From positions 96,362 to 160,361 of the forward strand of contig NZ_REFR01000017.1 in NCBI RefSeq assembly GCF_003688555.1: a stretch of 64,000 bases of DNA, in the 5' to 3' direction. This document shows, piece after piece, positions 46,734 through 56,200 of this stretch. The position numbers were made by a program, and so were the translations under genes. Origin of the DNA: Eilatimonas milleporae. GTDB lineage: Bacteria > Pseudomonadota > Alphaproteobacteria > Sphingomonadales > Kordiimonadaceae. Position 1 is the first letter of the stretch; each line of letters begins with the position of its first letter. The notes beneath the pieces are model-generated. The model did no database searches. It was not told the DNA's origin and was given only the letters and a program-made list of their open reading frames with translations.

Positions 46734-48239
46734 ATGACGGATCGCGCCCCCGCTTTTGTTTCCGCCCCCACACCCGCGCCAGACTGCCGGTGCGCGCATG
46801 GGCACGTGCCGTGGCGCTCGAACGGATATCCGCCCGAACATCCGAACGGGTATCTTTTCCCGTTTCTGAAGAGTGTTGCGGCCGCTTTGTGGGCGGCGTT
46901 TGTGATCCTGCCGGTATGCGCCGTCGCAGCGCAGGAGGGTGACTCTGTCCCCGACAGCACCTCCGACAGCAGCACTCTGGACCGTCTCACCGATATCGCC
47001 GTGGACGGTGTCGCCGCCGCCGGCCTGTTTTCCAGCGGCGTCGATTATGCCGGTACCGGCCGTGGCCGTGTCAACTGGCGTGAGGGGTATGTCAGCCTGG
47101 GCCTGTCGCTCACCCGCGCCTTGTCAGGGGGTGGGGCTGCGCTTTATGGCCGGGTCAGCCTTCTTGCCTCCGCCACGGACGGCGAGGGCGATGCGGCGGG
47201 GTTCACCACCGGGGCTGAGCGGACCGTCGCCCATGAGGACGCCTATGCCGGCATACGTCTGGACCGCCTCGCCGGCGGGCGTGTGACAGCCGATCTGTCG
47301 GTGGGCTCCCGGTATTTTCAGATCGGCGACGGGTTTCTGGTTGCCGGTGACGCGGTGAATTTCGGCGACGGTCTCGGACCCGCCTTCGACCGCGGCGGGG
47401 CCTACTGGCTTGGCTCCCGTCGTGCCTTCCGCAGGACCGCCATCCTTCGGCTGGCGGCCGGCGCCGCGCGCATGCAGGTCTTCCGGATCGGCTCGGCGAC
47501 GGCCGCGCAGGCCCGCATGGACCTTGGCGGGGTCAATCTGGACTACCACCTCAAGGGCGTTGGCGACATCGGTCTTGCCTGGCTGCGGGTGCTGGACGTC
47601 GACACCGGTCTGGCGCCGCGGCGTCGCGGCCTTGCCACCTATAATATCCGCTATGTGGGGGCGCCGCTGCGGGGTCTGTCCCTGCGCGGCGAACTGGCCG
47701 TCCAGCGCTCGTCCCGGACGGACGCCGACAGTCCCCGCGTGCGCGCCTTCGCCGCCTATGGCGAGGTGTCCTACAGGCCCCCGGCCATGGCCCTGTCGCC
47801 CGAAATCGTCTATCGCTACAGCCGCTTTTCCGGCGACGACCCCGCGACCCCGGATACGTTCGAGGGTTTCGACCCCCTGTTCTACGGCTTCACACGCGGA
47901 TACGGCACATGGTTTCAGGGCGAGGTCGCCGGCAATTATGCCGGCCCCTTCAACAGCAATGCCCATATCCATACCGTCCGGCTCTATATCCGCCCGCACC
48001 GGGCCATTCGCCTCGGCCTTCTCGGCTTCGATTTCGCGCCGCGCACGCGGGCCGCCGCCTTCGCGCCCGCGCGGGAGATCAATCTGACCATGGAATGGGA
48101 CATCACCGAGCGTCTGTTCCTGTCGCCGGTCTACGGCCTTTACAGTCCCCGCGCCGCATCCGGTGGATCGCCGGACGCCGGCCCGGACGACCGCCGCGAC
48201 AATCATCATTTTCAGTTGTTTGCTCAATGGCGGTTTTAG
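46734..48239 (+). CDS. Outer-membrane beta-barrel protein
   Basis: A 501-aa protein with a probable signal peptide after a 40-residue polar leader (FPFLKSVAAALWAAFVILPVCAVAA). The remainder alternates aromatic and polar residues as in outer-membrane barrels and ends in Phe (HHFQLFAQWRF). The segment RYFQIGDGFLVAGDAVNFGDGLG recalls alginate-export or specific-porin barrels. No catalytic motif is evident. The leader makes the start uncertain: a shorter version beginning near the signal peptide is likely but I see no strong ribosome site. The stop codon starts a 12-bp tandem repeat. Confidence 0.6.
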   Translation: MTDRAPAFVSAPTPAPDCRCAHGHVPWRSNGYPPEHPNGYLFPFLKSVAAALWAAFVILPVCAVAAQEGDSVPDSTSDSSTLDRLTDIAVDGVAAAGLFSSGVDYAGTGRGRVNWREGYVSLGLSLTRALSGGGAALYGRVSLLASATDGEGDAAGFTTGAERTVAHEDAYAGIRLDRLAGGRVTADLSVGSRYFQIGDGFLVAGDAVNFGDGLGPAFDRGGAYWLGSRRAFRRTAILRLAAGAARMQVFRIGSATAAQARMDLGGVNLDYHLKGVGDIGLAWLRVLDVDTGLAPRRRGLATYNIRYVGAPLRGLSLRGELAVQRSSRTDADSPRVRAFAAYGEVSYRPPAMALSPEIVYRYSRFSGDDPATPDTFEGFDPLFYGFTRGYGTWFQGEVAGNYAGPFNSNAHIHTVRLYIRPHRAIRLGLLGFDFAPRTRAAAFAPAREINLTMEWDITERLFLSPVYGLYSPRAASGGSPDAGPDDRRDNHHFQLFAQWRF

Positions 48240-48275
48240 GGGCGGTTTTAGGGGCGGTTTTAGGGGCGGTTTTAG
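48228..48275 (+). repeat. 12-bp tandem repeat containing the stop codon of the barrel gene
   Basis: Four copies of [T/G]GGCGGTTTTAG run end to end. Each repeats the last two sense codons and the stop of the upstream gene in the same frame, so four in-frame TAG codons occur in a row. Slippage duplication is the simplest origin. Confidence 0.9.
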
Positions 48276-48395
48276 CGATGCCTTTCCAGCAGGTATTTCA
48301 GGGCAACGTCCCCGGTCCCTCGTAAGGCTAGTGGGCAGAGTGGGGCCTGGGGTAAGTCGGGGGGCGGTTTGGCGGCATCGTCGACCGGATGGTCG

Positions 48396-49304
48396 TTACA
48401 GGCCGTCGTCCGGGCTCGGCGGAATGGCGGCTTCCTCCAGGACCCATTGGGCAAAGGCGGCAACCGCCGGCCGCGTGTCCGCGCCGGGCCGCGTCACCAT
48501 ATAATAGGCATAGTCGCACGGCCATTCGCATTCCAGCGCCACCGCGAGCCGTCCCGCGGCGATTTCCGCCGCCGCATGGATGTCGTTGACCAGGGCCACG
48601 CCCTGTCCGGCGGCGGCGGCGCGGATCAGCATCAGCTCATCCCCGAAACTGGGGCCCCGTTCCGCCCGTGGATCGTCGGGCACGCCCACCGCCTTGAGCC
48701 ACAATGTCCAGTCCGCGCGGTCGGAATCCTGCAACAGCGGATACTTCAGAAAATCCTCCGGCCCTGTGATCGCCGGCCCGTCCCGCAGCAGGTCGGGGCA
48801 GGCCACGGGCACCATCACCGGGGTCAGGAAACGCCGTGCCTCAAGCCCGTCATAGTTGCCAAGCCCGTGCCGCAGGGCGATATCCACGCGGTCCCGGCGC
48901 AGGTCGACCAGGGCCGGTGTCGCCTCCACCCGCACCTCGATGCCGGGGTGCCTTGCGTGAAACCGGCCCAGTCGCGGCACCAGCCACGACGCGGCAAAGG
49001 AGGGCACGGTATTGACCGTCAGGCTCTGCCGCGCGGTCATGGCGTCCAGCGTTTCCAGGCTTGCCTCGATCTCGTCGAAGGCGCGCGCCAGACCGGCATG
49101 CACGCGGGCGCCGTCCTTGCTCAGATGCAGGCCGCGATGCCCGCGCTCGAAAAGCTGCACGCCCACCCGCTCTTCCAGTTGCCGCACCTGCTGGCTGACC
49201 GCGCCGGGCGTGACCCCCATGGCGTCGGCCGCCGCCTTGACGCTGCCGTGGCGCCCCACCTCGGTAAAGGCGCGCAGTCCCAGAAGCGGCAAAACCTGAC
49301 CCAT
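48396..49304 (-). CDS. LysR-type regulator, GcvA-like
   Basis: A 302-aa LTTR. The DNA-binding part reads LLGLRAFTEVGRHGSVKAAA and MGVTPGAVSQQVRQLEERVG, the GcvA/AmpR-like subgroup (VSQQVRQLE.RVG..LFER). The effector domain follows with SFAASWLVPRLGRFHARHPG. The promoter side (49321-49348) carries a tandem 14-bp duplication TGTGATTATGGGCC. No obvious target is adjacent; the same-strand membrane-protein gene lies upstream. Confidence 0.9.
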   Translation of the reverse strand: MGQVLPLLGLRAFTEVGRHGSVKAAADAMGVTPGAVSQQVRQLEERVGVQLFERGHRGLHLSKDGARVHAGLARAFDEIEASLETLDAMTARQSLTVNTVPSFAASWLVPRLGRFHARHPGIEVRVEATPALVDLRRDRVDIALRHGLGNYDGLEARRFLTPVMVPVACPDLLRDGPAITGPEDFLKYPLLQDSDRADWTLWLKAVGVPDDPRAERGPSFGDELMLIRAAAAGQGVALVNDIHAAAEIAAGRLAVALECEWPCDYAYYMVTRPGADTRPAVAAFAQWVLEEAAIPPSPDDGL

Positions 49305-49320
49305 GGCGTTCCCCTCTGCC

Positions 49321-49348
49321 TGTGATTATGGGCCTGTGATTATGGGCC
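49321..49348. repeat. Tandem 14-bp direct repeat in a LysR promoter
   Basis: TGTGATTATGGGCC occurs twice back to back, 17 bp upstream of the LysR start codon. It could place two half-sites for an autoregulator or be a slippage product. Confidence 0.6.
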
Positions 49349-49473
49349 CGTGACAAGCGGTCGGCACTGATCGCGCCGCCCGTCCCGCCATGCGGCGCTT
49401 TATCGATTTAGCACAGCTATATCTCGCCGGCCACAGGGCACCTAGGCGCTCCCCGGAAACCATATCGTCCTGC

Positions 49474-50232
49474 TTACGGGTCGGAGGGGCATTTCAGGGG
49501 CCTGTCGGCCCCCGTCCATGATCCGCTGTTGACGGCGCCACCCCCACCTTCACTGCCGTCTCCGTCTCCGTTTCCGGGCCGGCGCCGGGTGCCGTATGCC
49601 CGCAGATATCGCGGGTGCCAGCGTTTGAACAGGGTCTCAATGCCGGTATACATTTCGGGGGCGGCAATCGGGCCCAGCGGGTGGTCCTGGGAACGTCCGG
49701 TGTTGCGTGCCTGCGGCAGGAACGCGCTCAGTATCCGGTAATGCCGGATGAAGACGCCGCCATAATATTCAAACAGAATATGCTCGTTCGCGTCCCGGCA
49801 CGACACCGCCAGATGGACCTGTTCGTAAAAATTTCCCACCCGGTAAAAATCCTCCAGGATTTGGTCCGGATCGATGGTGCCGCCCCGGGCATGGACAAAG
49901 GGTTTCGCTCCCTGCCTGAAACACCGCCGCGCGATCTCCGCCGGGTCCAGATCGTACAGAAGGCAGTAGGTGCCGAGGTTCCGCAAGCCCTTGAAGGAAG
50001 AAAACAGTTTCGTATCCGTCTTGCTTTTGTCGATGAAGGCGATGGCGCGTTCACGCATGTCGGAGTGGAATTTCACGCTGGTGTTGATGAAAACGCCGGC
50101 CAGCACGAACAGGGCCGACACCACGATGGCATAGCCGGTGCCCGCACCGATCAGCAGCGCGATACCGCCGACCAGCGGCACGAAGGCCAGCGCCAGAATG
50201 ACGTTCGGACTGATCAGATTCCAGAAATTCAT
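49474..50232 (-). CDS. Membrane protein of unknown function
   Basis: A 252-aa protein I cannot assign. Two adjoining transmembrane helices lie near the N-terminus (about 8-50; NVILALAFVPLVGGIALLIG and YAIVVSALFVLAGVFINTSV), followed by a cytoplasmic helical domain of about 170 residues with no catalytic motif and a Gly/Asp-rich low-complexity tail (GNGDGDGSEGGGG). The layout recalls DUF4760-type membrane proteins. ATG 50232 has GGAG 6 bp upstream. A 26-bp minisatellite lies directly upstream. Confidence 0.7.
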   Translation of the reverse strand: MNFWNLISPNVILALAFVPLVGGIALLIGAGTGYAIVVSALFVLAGVFINTSVKFHSDMRERAIAFIDKSKTDTKLFSSFKGLRNLGTYCLLYDLDPAEIARRCFRQGAKPFVHARGGTIDPDQILEDFYRVGNFYEQVHLAVSCRDANEHILFEYYGGVFIRHYRILSAFLPQARNTGRSQDHPLGPIAAPEMYTGIETLFKRWHPRYLRAYGTRRRPGNGDGDGSEGGGGAVNSGSWTGADRPLKCPSDP

Positions 50233-50264
50233 CCCTGTCTCCAGCCGGACATATGTCCCCTGCC

Positions 50265-50510
50265 CCGGCAGGGGCGCAGACAACGACTACCCGGCAGGGG
50301 CGCAGACAACGACTACCCGGCAGGGGCGCAGACAACGACTACCCGGCAGGGGCGCAGACAACGACTACCCGGCAGGGGCGCAGACAACGACTACCCGGCA
50401 GGGGCGCAGACAACGACTACCCGGCAGGGGCGCAGACAACGACTACCCGGCAGGGGCGCAGACAACGACTACCCGGCAGGGGCGCAGGCAACGACTACCC
50501 GGCAGGGGCG
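50265..50510. repeat. 26-bp minisatellite, nine full copies plus a partial one
   Basis: Unit CCGGCAGGGGCGCAGACAAC followed by GACTAC, repeated from 50265 every 26 bp with only one substitution, in the last full copy. Near identity implies recent expansion, and the copy number may vary between strains. The array sits between two leftward genes, in the 5' region of the membrane-protein gene. It occupies most of this 327-bp gap; no spacers occur, so it is not CRISPR. Confidence 0.95.
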
Positions 50511-50559
50511 ATAAAAACGGCGTATCCTGCCAGGGCGGTTTTTCCGTTTTGCAGGCGCC

Positions 50560-51342
50560 TCATACCTTGGCGCGGACGGCACATGTCTCCAGTACGGGTT
50601 TCAAGGTGGCGATTGTCACAATCCCCCCGGAAACGGCATTCTTTTCCTCCGGGTCCGTGATCCCGAGCGCCGCGGCTTGGGCATCGGCGTCATCAGCGGA
50701 GCCTTCCGCCTCTGTTTTCTGCTGGGTCAGCATGCTGATTTCCGAAACGATGGCCTCAGGCGAGTATTGACCCACATTGGACAGCCGTTGCGCCAGGATG
50801 GATTCAACCTTGATCAGGGACGCCACGACCAGGGAAAAATATTGTTCTTCCAGCGAAAAGACCAGGCCGCTGCCATCCGCCTTCCGCGCATTGGGCGCCT
50901 GCTCGGCAATGGCTTGCGCCTGCGGGATCTTCAGGGCCGGCACGCCGACGGATTCCTGTTTGATACAGACAATGGCATTGATCGCGGCATACAGGATCGG
51001 CACCTTGTCTTTCGGCGCATAATAGGCGTCGACACCGTTCAGAATGGCCGCCCCCGCGCCCGTGGCGATCGCCACATCCGATCCCGCGCCAAGGCCGACG
51101 GCTGTCGCACCGCCGGCCAATGCCAGCAATGCGGGCACCTGGAACCACTGCCTGCCATTGGCGGCCGCGCTCGCCGCCCGTCTGTATGCGTTCAGATATG
51201 TGTCGACGAGGACACCGGCCTGGGCGACATCTTGGGGCTTCAGCTTGCCTGTCAGATCCACGGGCGGCGGCGCGAAACTCAAGCTGGTACAGGCCGATAA
51301 GGCAATGCTGAGGATCAAGGCTAACATGAACGGTTTTTGCAT
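50560..51342 (-). CDS. Putative lipoprotein of unknown function
   Basis: A 260-aa protein with a lipoprotein signal peptide: MQKPFMLALILSIALSAC, with Cys18 as the lipid attachment site, followed by TSLSFAPPP. The mature part is Ala-rich and helical with one hydrophobic, glycine-rich stretch (about 70-105; LLALAGGATAVGLGAG) that could insert in a membrane. No known domain is recognised. A promoter is likely in the AT-rich 51370-51430 segment. Confidence 0.75.
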   Translation of the reverse strand: MQKPFMLALILSIALSACTSLSFAPPPVDLTGKLKPQDVAQAGVLVDTYLNAYRRAASAAANGRQWFQVPALLALAGGATAVGLGAGSDVAIATGAGAAILNGVDAYYAPKDKVPILYAAINAIVCIKQESVGVPALKIPQAQAIAEQAPNARKADGSGLVFSLEEQYFSLVVASLIKVESILAQRLSNVGQYSPEAIVSEISMLTQQKTEAEGSADDADAQAAALGITDPEEKNAVSGGIVTIATLKPVLETCAVRAKV

Positions 51343-51570
51343 GACTGTCCCCGGTGCTCAGAATGGACATGCTCGAAAATGGTGTATTATATGAAAGATA
51401 TACACGTGAAAAATTTTAGTAAATGCCATTATTACAATTCATGGGGGTTTTTGCGCCCGGCGCCACCTCATATCGCCGACCGTTTGCGCGCCCTGTCCGC
51501 TTAGGGGGCACCGATGCCCCGCACTGCCCTGTCAGCGGCCGGATTCGCCCCCGCCGATGTCCGAAATCCA

Positions 51571-51829
51571 TATACTGTCCCCAGTTTAAAAAACTATATA
51601 CTGTCCCCGGATTTAACCGTGTACGGGCCGAGGCTCATTCCATGGAACGGCCCCTGGAACAACCTGTGGAACAGCCAGTAAACGGCCAATAAACAGCATG
51701 TCGTCGGTCTTGGGAAAACCATATACTGTCCCCGAATTTACCCTGGCCGTCCGCATACCCGCATCATGGGCCGGCAGGTTGGGTGCGGGCCTCTGTCCGT
51801 GGTCGCCGGAAAACCGTATACTGTTCCCC
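51571..51829 (+). repeat. Four copies of the TATACTGTCCCC motif
   Basis: TATACTGTCCCC at 51571-51582, 51597-51608 and 51722-51733, plus a variant with one extra T at 51817-51829. Flanks are partly shared (AAATCCA before the first, TAAAAAACTA before the second, GGATTT or GAATTT after). They occupy the 586-bp gap ahead of the GST gene, where I see no gene. Matching copies lie at 58.1-58.3 kb. Confidence 0.85.
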
Positions 51830-51928
51830 GTGACCGCCGGGCGGACGGCGTGTATCCGCCCATGCCCGCCGGGAGAGTGCGCGACCGTGACCCGCGCCCG
51901 TTCGGCGGAGAAGGGGACGAGGACAGCG

Positions 51929-52582
51929 ATGCTTGATCTGTACGGCTACACATACAGCGTTTACGCCTGGATCGCCCGCCTGGTCCTGCATGAAAAGGGG
52001 GTCGGATACAGATGGGTCGAGGTCAATCCCTTCGCAGACGACATGGACCCGGATTATTTGGCGACACACCCCTTCCGGCGGGTGCCGGCGCTGGCCGACG
52101 GGGATTTCGTCCTGTATGAGACCGGGGCGATCACCCGCTATATTGACGAAAAATTTCCCGGGCCGCGCCTGCAACCGGCGGCTCCCTGTGCCCGTGCGCG
52201 TCTCAATCAGATCCTCTCGGTCATTGACGGCTATGCCTACCGGCCGCTGGTCCGCCAGGTGTTTTCCCACGGCGTGATGCGGCCGCGCTTCGCCTGGCCC
52301 GCCGATCCCGATCAGGTGGCGCGCGGTCTTGCCGCGTCCAAACGGGTTCTGGACGCCCTCGACCGGCTGGCGGACGGCGGGGAATTTCTGGTCGGCCCGG
52401 ACCTGTCGCTGGCCGATCTGCATCTGGCGCCCATGCTGTCCTATTTCTGCGAGGCGGAAGCGGGCCGCCGCGCGCTGGACGCCCATGCCGCCCTGCGACG
52501 CTGGTTTGAGAGCGTCATACAGCGCCCGGCCTTCCGCGACACCAGACCCGCCCTGCCAGCCGCGACAGCGGCCCGCGTGTGA
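51929..52582 (+). CDS. Glutathione S-transferase family protein
   Basis: A 217-aa cytosolic GST: N-terminal thioredoxin-like domain (residues 1-80) with YTYSVYAWIARLVLHEKGV, the cis-Pro in RRVPALADGD and the glutathione-contacting YETGAITRYID, then an all-helical C-terminal domain with LSLADLHLAPMLSYF. ATG 51929 is preceded by a GAGGA-type site. The frame upstream runs through the TATACTGTCCCC repeats and is not coding. Its substrate is unknown. Confidence 0.9.
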   Translation: MLDLYGYTYSVYAWIARLVLHEKGVGYRWVEVNPFADDMDPDYLATHPFRRVPALADGDFVLYETGAITRYIDEKFPGPRLQPAAPCARARLNQILSVIDGYAYRPLVRQVFSHGVMRPRFAWPADPDQVARGLAASKRVLDALDRLADGGEFLVGPDLSLADLHLAPMLSYFCEAEAGRRALDAHAALRRWFESVIQRPAFRDTRPALPAATAARV

Positions 52583-52626
52583 TCACAAAAACAGGTCCCG
52601 TGATGCGATAGTCCAGGCTCCACACT

Positions 52627-52872
52627 CCCAGGGCGCGACCGCGCCCCGGCCGGCCAGGCCGCCCTCGCGGAGGCGATTGCGCGGCAATCCGCCGTGAGCG
52701 CGGATAATGGACACAGGAAAGACCTCTCCACCCCACCTCTCCCAGGGCGCGACCGCGCCCCGGCCGGTCAGGCCGCCCTCGCGGAGCGGGCCGCGTTTGC
52801 GGCCCTTGCGTGAGCGCAAACCCGACACCCCTGCGGAGCGGATCGCATGGGCGATCCTGCGCGAGCGCAACA
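52627..52872 (+). repeat. Hairpin-repeat array 1 (two full copies and one partial)
   Basis: Each full copy starts CCCAGGGCGC-GACC-GCGCCC (hairpin H1), then CGGCC-GGTCA-GGCCG (H2), then a variable hairpin H3, and ends TGAGCGCAAA. H3 is GGCGATTGC/GCAATCCGCC in copy 1 (52672-52693), GGGCCGC/GCGGCCC in copy 2 (52788-52805) and GGATCGC/GCGATCC in the partial copy (52840-52857). Copies 1 and 2 are 114 bp apart. The array begins 45 bp after the GST stop and ends before the cobalamin riboswitch. Confidence 0.92.
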
Positions 52873-52939
52873 AACAGGAAACGGTACACCCACCACATAA
52901 TTTCAAGTGACACTCAGACCGATTCCCGCTAGAGGCATG

Positions 52940-53103
52940 AAAGACGGTCCCCGTCCGATGCGGGGCGAAGAGGGAAGTCCGGTGAAACACCGGCGCTGTG
53001 CCCGCAACTGTGAGCGGTGAGCTTGCGTCATGGCCACTGGAGCAATCCGGGAAGGCCGACGCCAACAAGCCAGGACCCGCAAAGCCAGGAGACCTGCCGT
53101 CAC
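52940..53103 (+). promoter_or_regulatory. Cobalamin riboswitch
   Basis: Consensus pieces occur in order: GAAGAGGGAAGTCCGGTGAA, ACACCGG, GCTGTGCCCGCAACTGTGA, GCCACTGG, a GGGAAGGCC segment and the B12 box AAGCCAGGAGACCTGCC (53082-53098). The closing stem P1 pairs GACGG (52943-52947) with CCGTC (53097-53101). Adenosylcobalamin binding normally shuts off the downstream gene, so the CobN-like operon should be expressed when B12 is low. The aptamer ends about 105 bp before the chosen start codon. Confidence 0.95.
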
Positions 53104-53207
53104 CGTCGTCCATGTCCATGGCCGGGCCAGCCGGGGGCATCGGATCTTCCGCCGTGACGACAGGTCTGCTGGTTTGGTCATCCGTCAGGATGCCGGGGAG
53201 TGCCGTC

Positions 53208-56200
53208 ATGCGGATAAACGCCGTCACGGGTCTTTTGCTGTCTGTCATCGCCGCCCTTGCGCTGCCGACTGGCACCGCGTGGGCCAAAACCCTTGTGGGC
53301 ATTGTCTCGGAACGGAATTCGGCCGCCGCGGCTGCTGCCGCCGCCCTGTTCAGGGACCGCTCGGATGCGGAGATCCGCTTGCGCACCCCACGTCAGCTGG
53401 CCGCCCTGTCCGACCGGCAGATCGCCGCGCTGCTGGACGCAGGCGACGCGCTGCTGATTGCCGGCGTGTTCGGCGACGATGCCGGCCGGCTGGCTCGCAT
53501 CGTCGAGCAAATCGCGCCGGATATACCCGTCTTCGCCGTCAGTGCGACCCGCGCGCTGGTGCTGAAATCCCGTGGATGGGACGGCCGGCCCGTGACCCTG
53601 GCCGAAATAGAGGACACAGCCTCCGCCGCCACGCCGTGGCAGCGCGCCAATGCCTACTGGCAGGCCCGTGGTCCTGAAAATCTGGCCAATCTCTTTGCCT
53701 TTCTGATCGCCGGGCAGGGCGGGACGGTCCCCGATCCGGACCCGGTGCCGGCGATCCGGTTTTCCGCGCGGCAGGGCGCGGCCGACGCGCCCCTGATCGC
53801 GCTGGTGGATTATGACACCGGCGACCAGGCGGGCAATATCGACCTGCATGATGCTCTCTGCACCGCGCTGCAAAAGGCGGGGCTTGCCTGCCTGTCGGTT
53901 TTCGCCGACTGGGGTCTGGCAAGCGCCGAGGCGCTGGAGCGGTTGCGGCCCCACCGGCCCGCCGGCGTGATCATGATGCAGGATTTCGCCGTGGGCGGCA
54001 GTCACCGGGCCCGCGCCGACCGGGCGCTTGAAGCGCTGGACGTCCCGGTGCTGAAGGCCATCCGCCTGAACGAGAAAACCGAGACCGCCTGGCGGGCCGA
54101 TGCCGATGGATTGCCCGTGGACAGCGTCTATTACCGTGTTGCCATGCCCGAACTGTCCGGGTCGGGCCAGCCCATGGTGCTGGCCGCCGGCGCCCCGCCC
54201 CGGCTGGACCCGGTCTCGGGCATCGAGATCCGGGTGACCCGGCCGGTCGCGGCGGAGGTGGCGGGTATCGCCCGGCGCATGGCCGCCTGGGTGCGGCTGC
54301 GAAACACCCGCAACGCCGACAAAAGGCTGGCGATCATTTATTATAATCATCCGCCTGGACGCCATAATATCGGCGCCGACAATCTGGATGTGCCCGCCAG
54401 CCTTCTCGCCATTCTGAACCGTCTGAAGGCGGAGGGCTATGATGTGGGGGACCTGCCGGACACGCCGGCCGCCCTGCTGGCGCTGATCCAGGAGCGCGCC
54501 GTCAATCTGCCCGAAAATGACGCGGCGCTGAAGGCCATGGGCGCCGGGGCCTTCACCTTGCCCGTGCCGGCCTACCGGACATGGTTTTCGGGTCTGCCCG
54601 CACGGGTTCAGGCGGAAATGACGGACGGTCCCCTGGCCGCGCTCCAGCTCCGGGTTCGAGCGGCTCTGGACGATCGGGCCTTTGACCGCGCCCGCCGTCT
54701 GGTGACGGACGCGGTCCATGACATGGCCTTCGTCATCGAAGGGGCGCCGGCCCGCTTTCATGCCCGCGCCGAGGATCTGTTGGACCAGTTGGACGCGGCC
54801 TACATGGCGGCGATCGACGGCGCGCAGCGGTGGCCCGATATCCGGTCCCTGTCCGCCGCCCTGATGCGTCAGGGCATCGAGGGGCTGCGCGGCTGGGGCC
54901 TGCCGCCCGGCACCGTGATGACGGTCGGCGGCCGCTTTGTGTTTCCCGGCCTGCGCTTCGGCAACATCCTGATCGCGCCGCAGCCCCCGCGCGGGTGGGA
55001 GGTGAATGAGGAGGTGCTGCACGCCAATATGAGCGTGCCGCCCACCCACCAGTATCTGGCCTTCTATCGCTGGCTCCATGACACGGTGCGGCCCCATGCG
55101 ATGATCCATCTCGGGCGCCATTCCACCTATGAATTCCTGCCCGGTCCCAGAGTGGGTCTGGCCGGGGATACGTATTCCCGCCTGATCGCCGGCGACGTGC
55201 CGGGCCTGTACCCCTATATCGTGGACGGCGTCGGCGAGGGGCTACAGGCCAAACGCCGGGGTCTGGCGGTGATGGTCGACCATCTGACCCCGCCGCTCAA
55301 GGCCACGCCGTTTTACGACCAGTTGCTGGGACTGCGCCAACTGGTGGAAACCTTCGAGGCGGCGGATCCGTCTCCTGCCGGCGACGCGGCGCGCACCCGC
55401 GCCCTGTCGCGCATCCGCGCGCAGGTGACCGCCCTCGGCATCCGGGACGCTCTGATCTCGGAGCTTGAAGCCGAGCACGGCGGTGCCGGCACAATGGATT
55501 TCGAAACCGTGGACCCGGACCTACTGGTGCATGAGGTCGGCCATTTTCTGACCGACATGCAGGAGGATTTCATGCCGCTCGGCCTGCATGTGTTCGGACA
55601 GCCGTGGAGCGAGGCGGCCGTTGACACCATGCTCGCCTCCATGGGGGATGCTGCCGCACGCGAAAGCCTGACCATCTCCCCGGACAGGGAAATGGCCGCC
55701 CTTATGGCCGGTCTCGACGGGCGGTTCATCCTGCCCGGCAAAGGCAACGACCCCTTGCGGGCGCCGGACGCGCTGCCCACGGGCCGCAATTTCTTCGGCC
55801 TGGATGCCAGTCTCGTCCCCAATCTGATCGCCTGGGATCTGGGTGCGGCCATGGCCCGACAGGCCACCGACGGCGACGGGACCGAAGCCGTGGTGCTGTG
55901 GGCGTCGGACACGGTGCGGGACGGCGGTGTGATGATGGCGTTCGGCCTCAACCTGATGGGGGTCAAACCCGTCTGGAACGCGCGCGGCATCCTTCAGGGT
56001 CTTGAGCGTCTGCCCCTGCCCCCCGGCCAGCGGCGCCGCGATGTCACCTTTGTGGCTTCCGGTCTGTTCCGCGATCTTTACGGGGTGCAGATGGCGTGGC
56101 TGGACAAGGCCGGCCTGCTGGCGCTGGACGGGTCGTCCCTGGTGATCGGCCGCGACCATCCCCATCTTGTGCTCGCGCTGGAGGCCGCGCTTGCCCCCCT

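Noticed and set aside
50265..50510. CRISPR array
   Set aside because: Units are contiguous with no unique spacers and no cas genes are nearby.
49615..50770. Repeat-containing proteins read through the 26-bp minisatellite
   Set aside because: The 26-bp unit is open in several frames by chance; no start signal, and the frames run antisense to neighbouring genes.
51423..51692. 89-codon frame ahead of the GST gene
   Set aside because: Translates across two TATACTGTCCCC repeats; no ribosome site and no similarity to a known family.
53178..55121. 647-codon open frame antisense to the CobN-like gene
   Set aside because: Long antisense frames are common opposite GC-rich genes with strong third-position bias. 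The sense strand shows family motifs throughout; the antisense product shows none.
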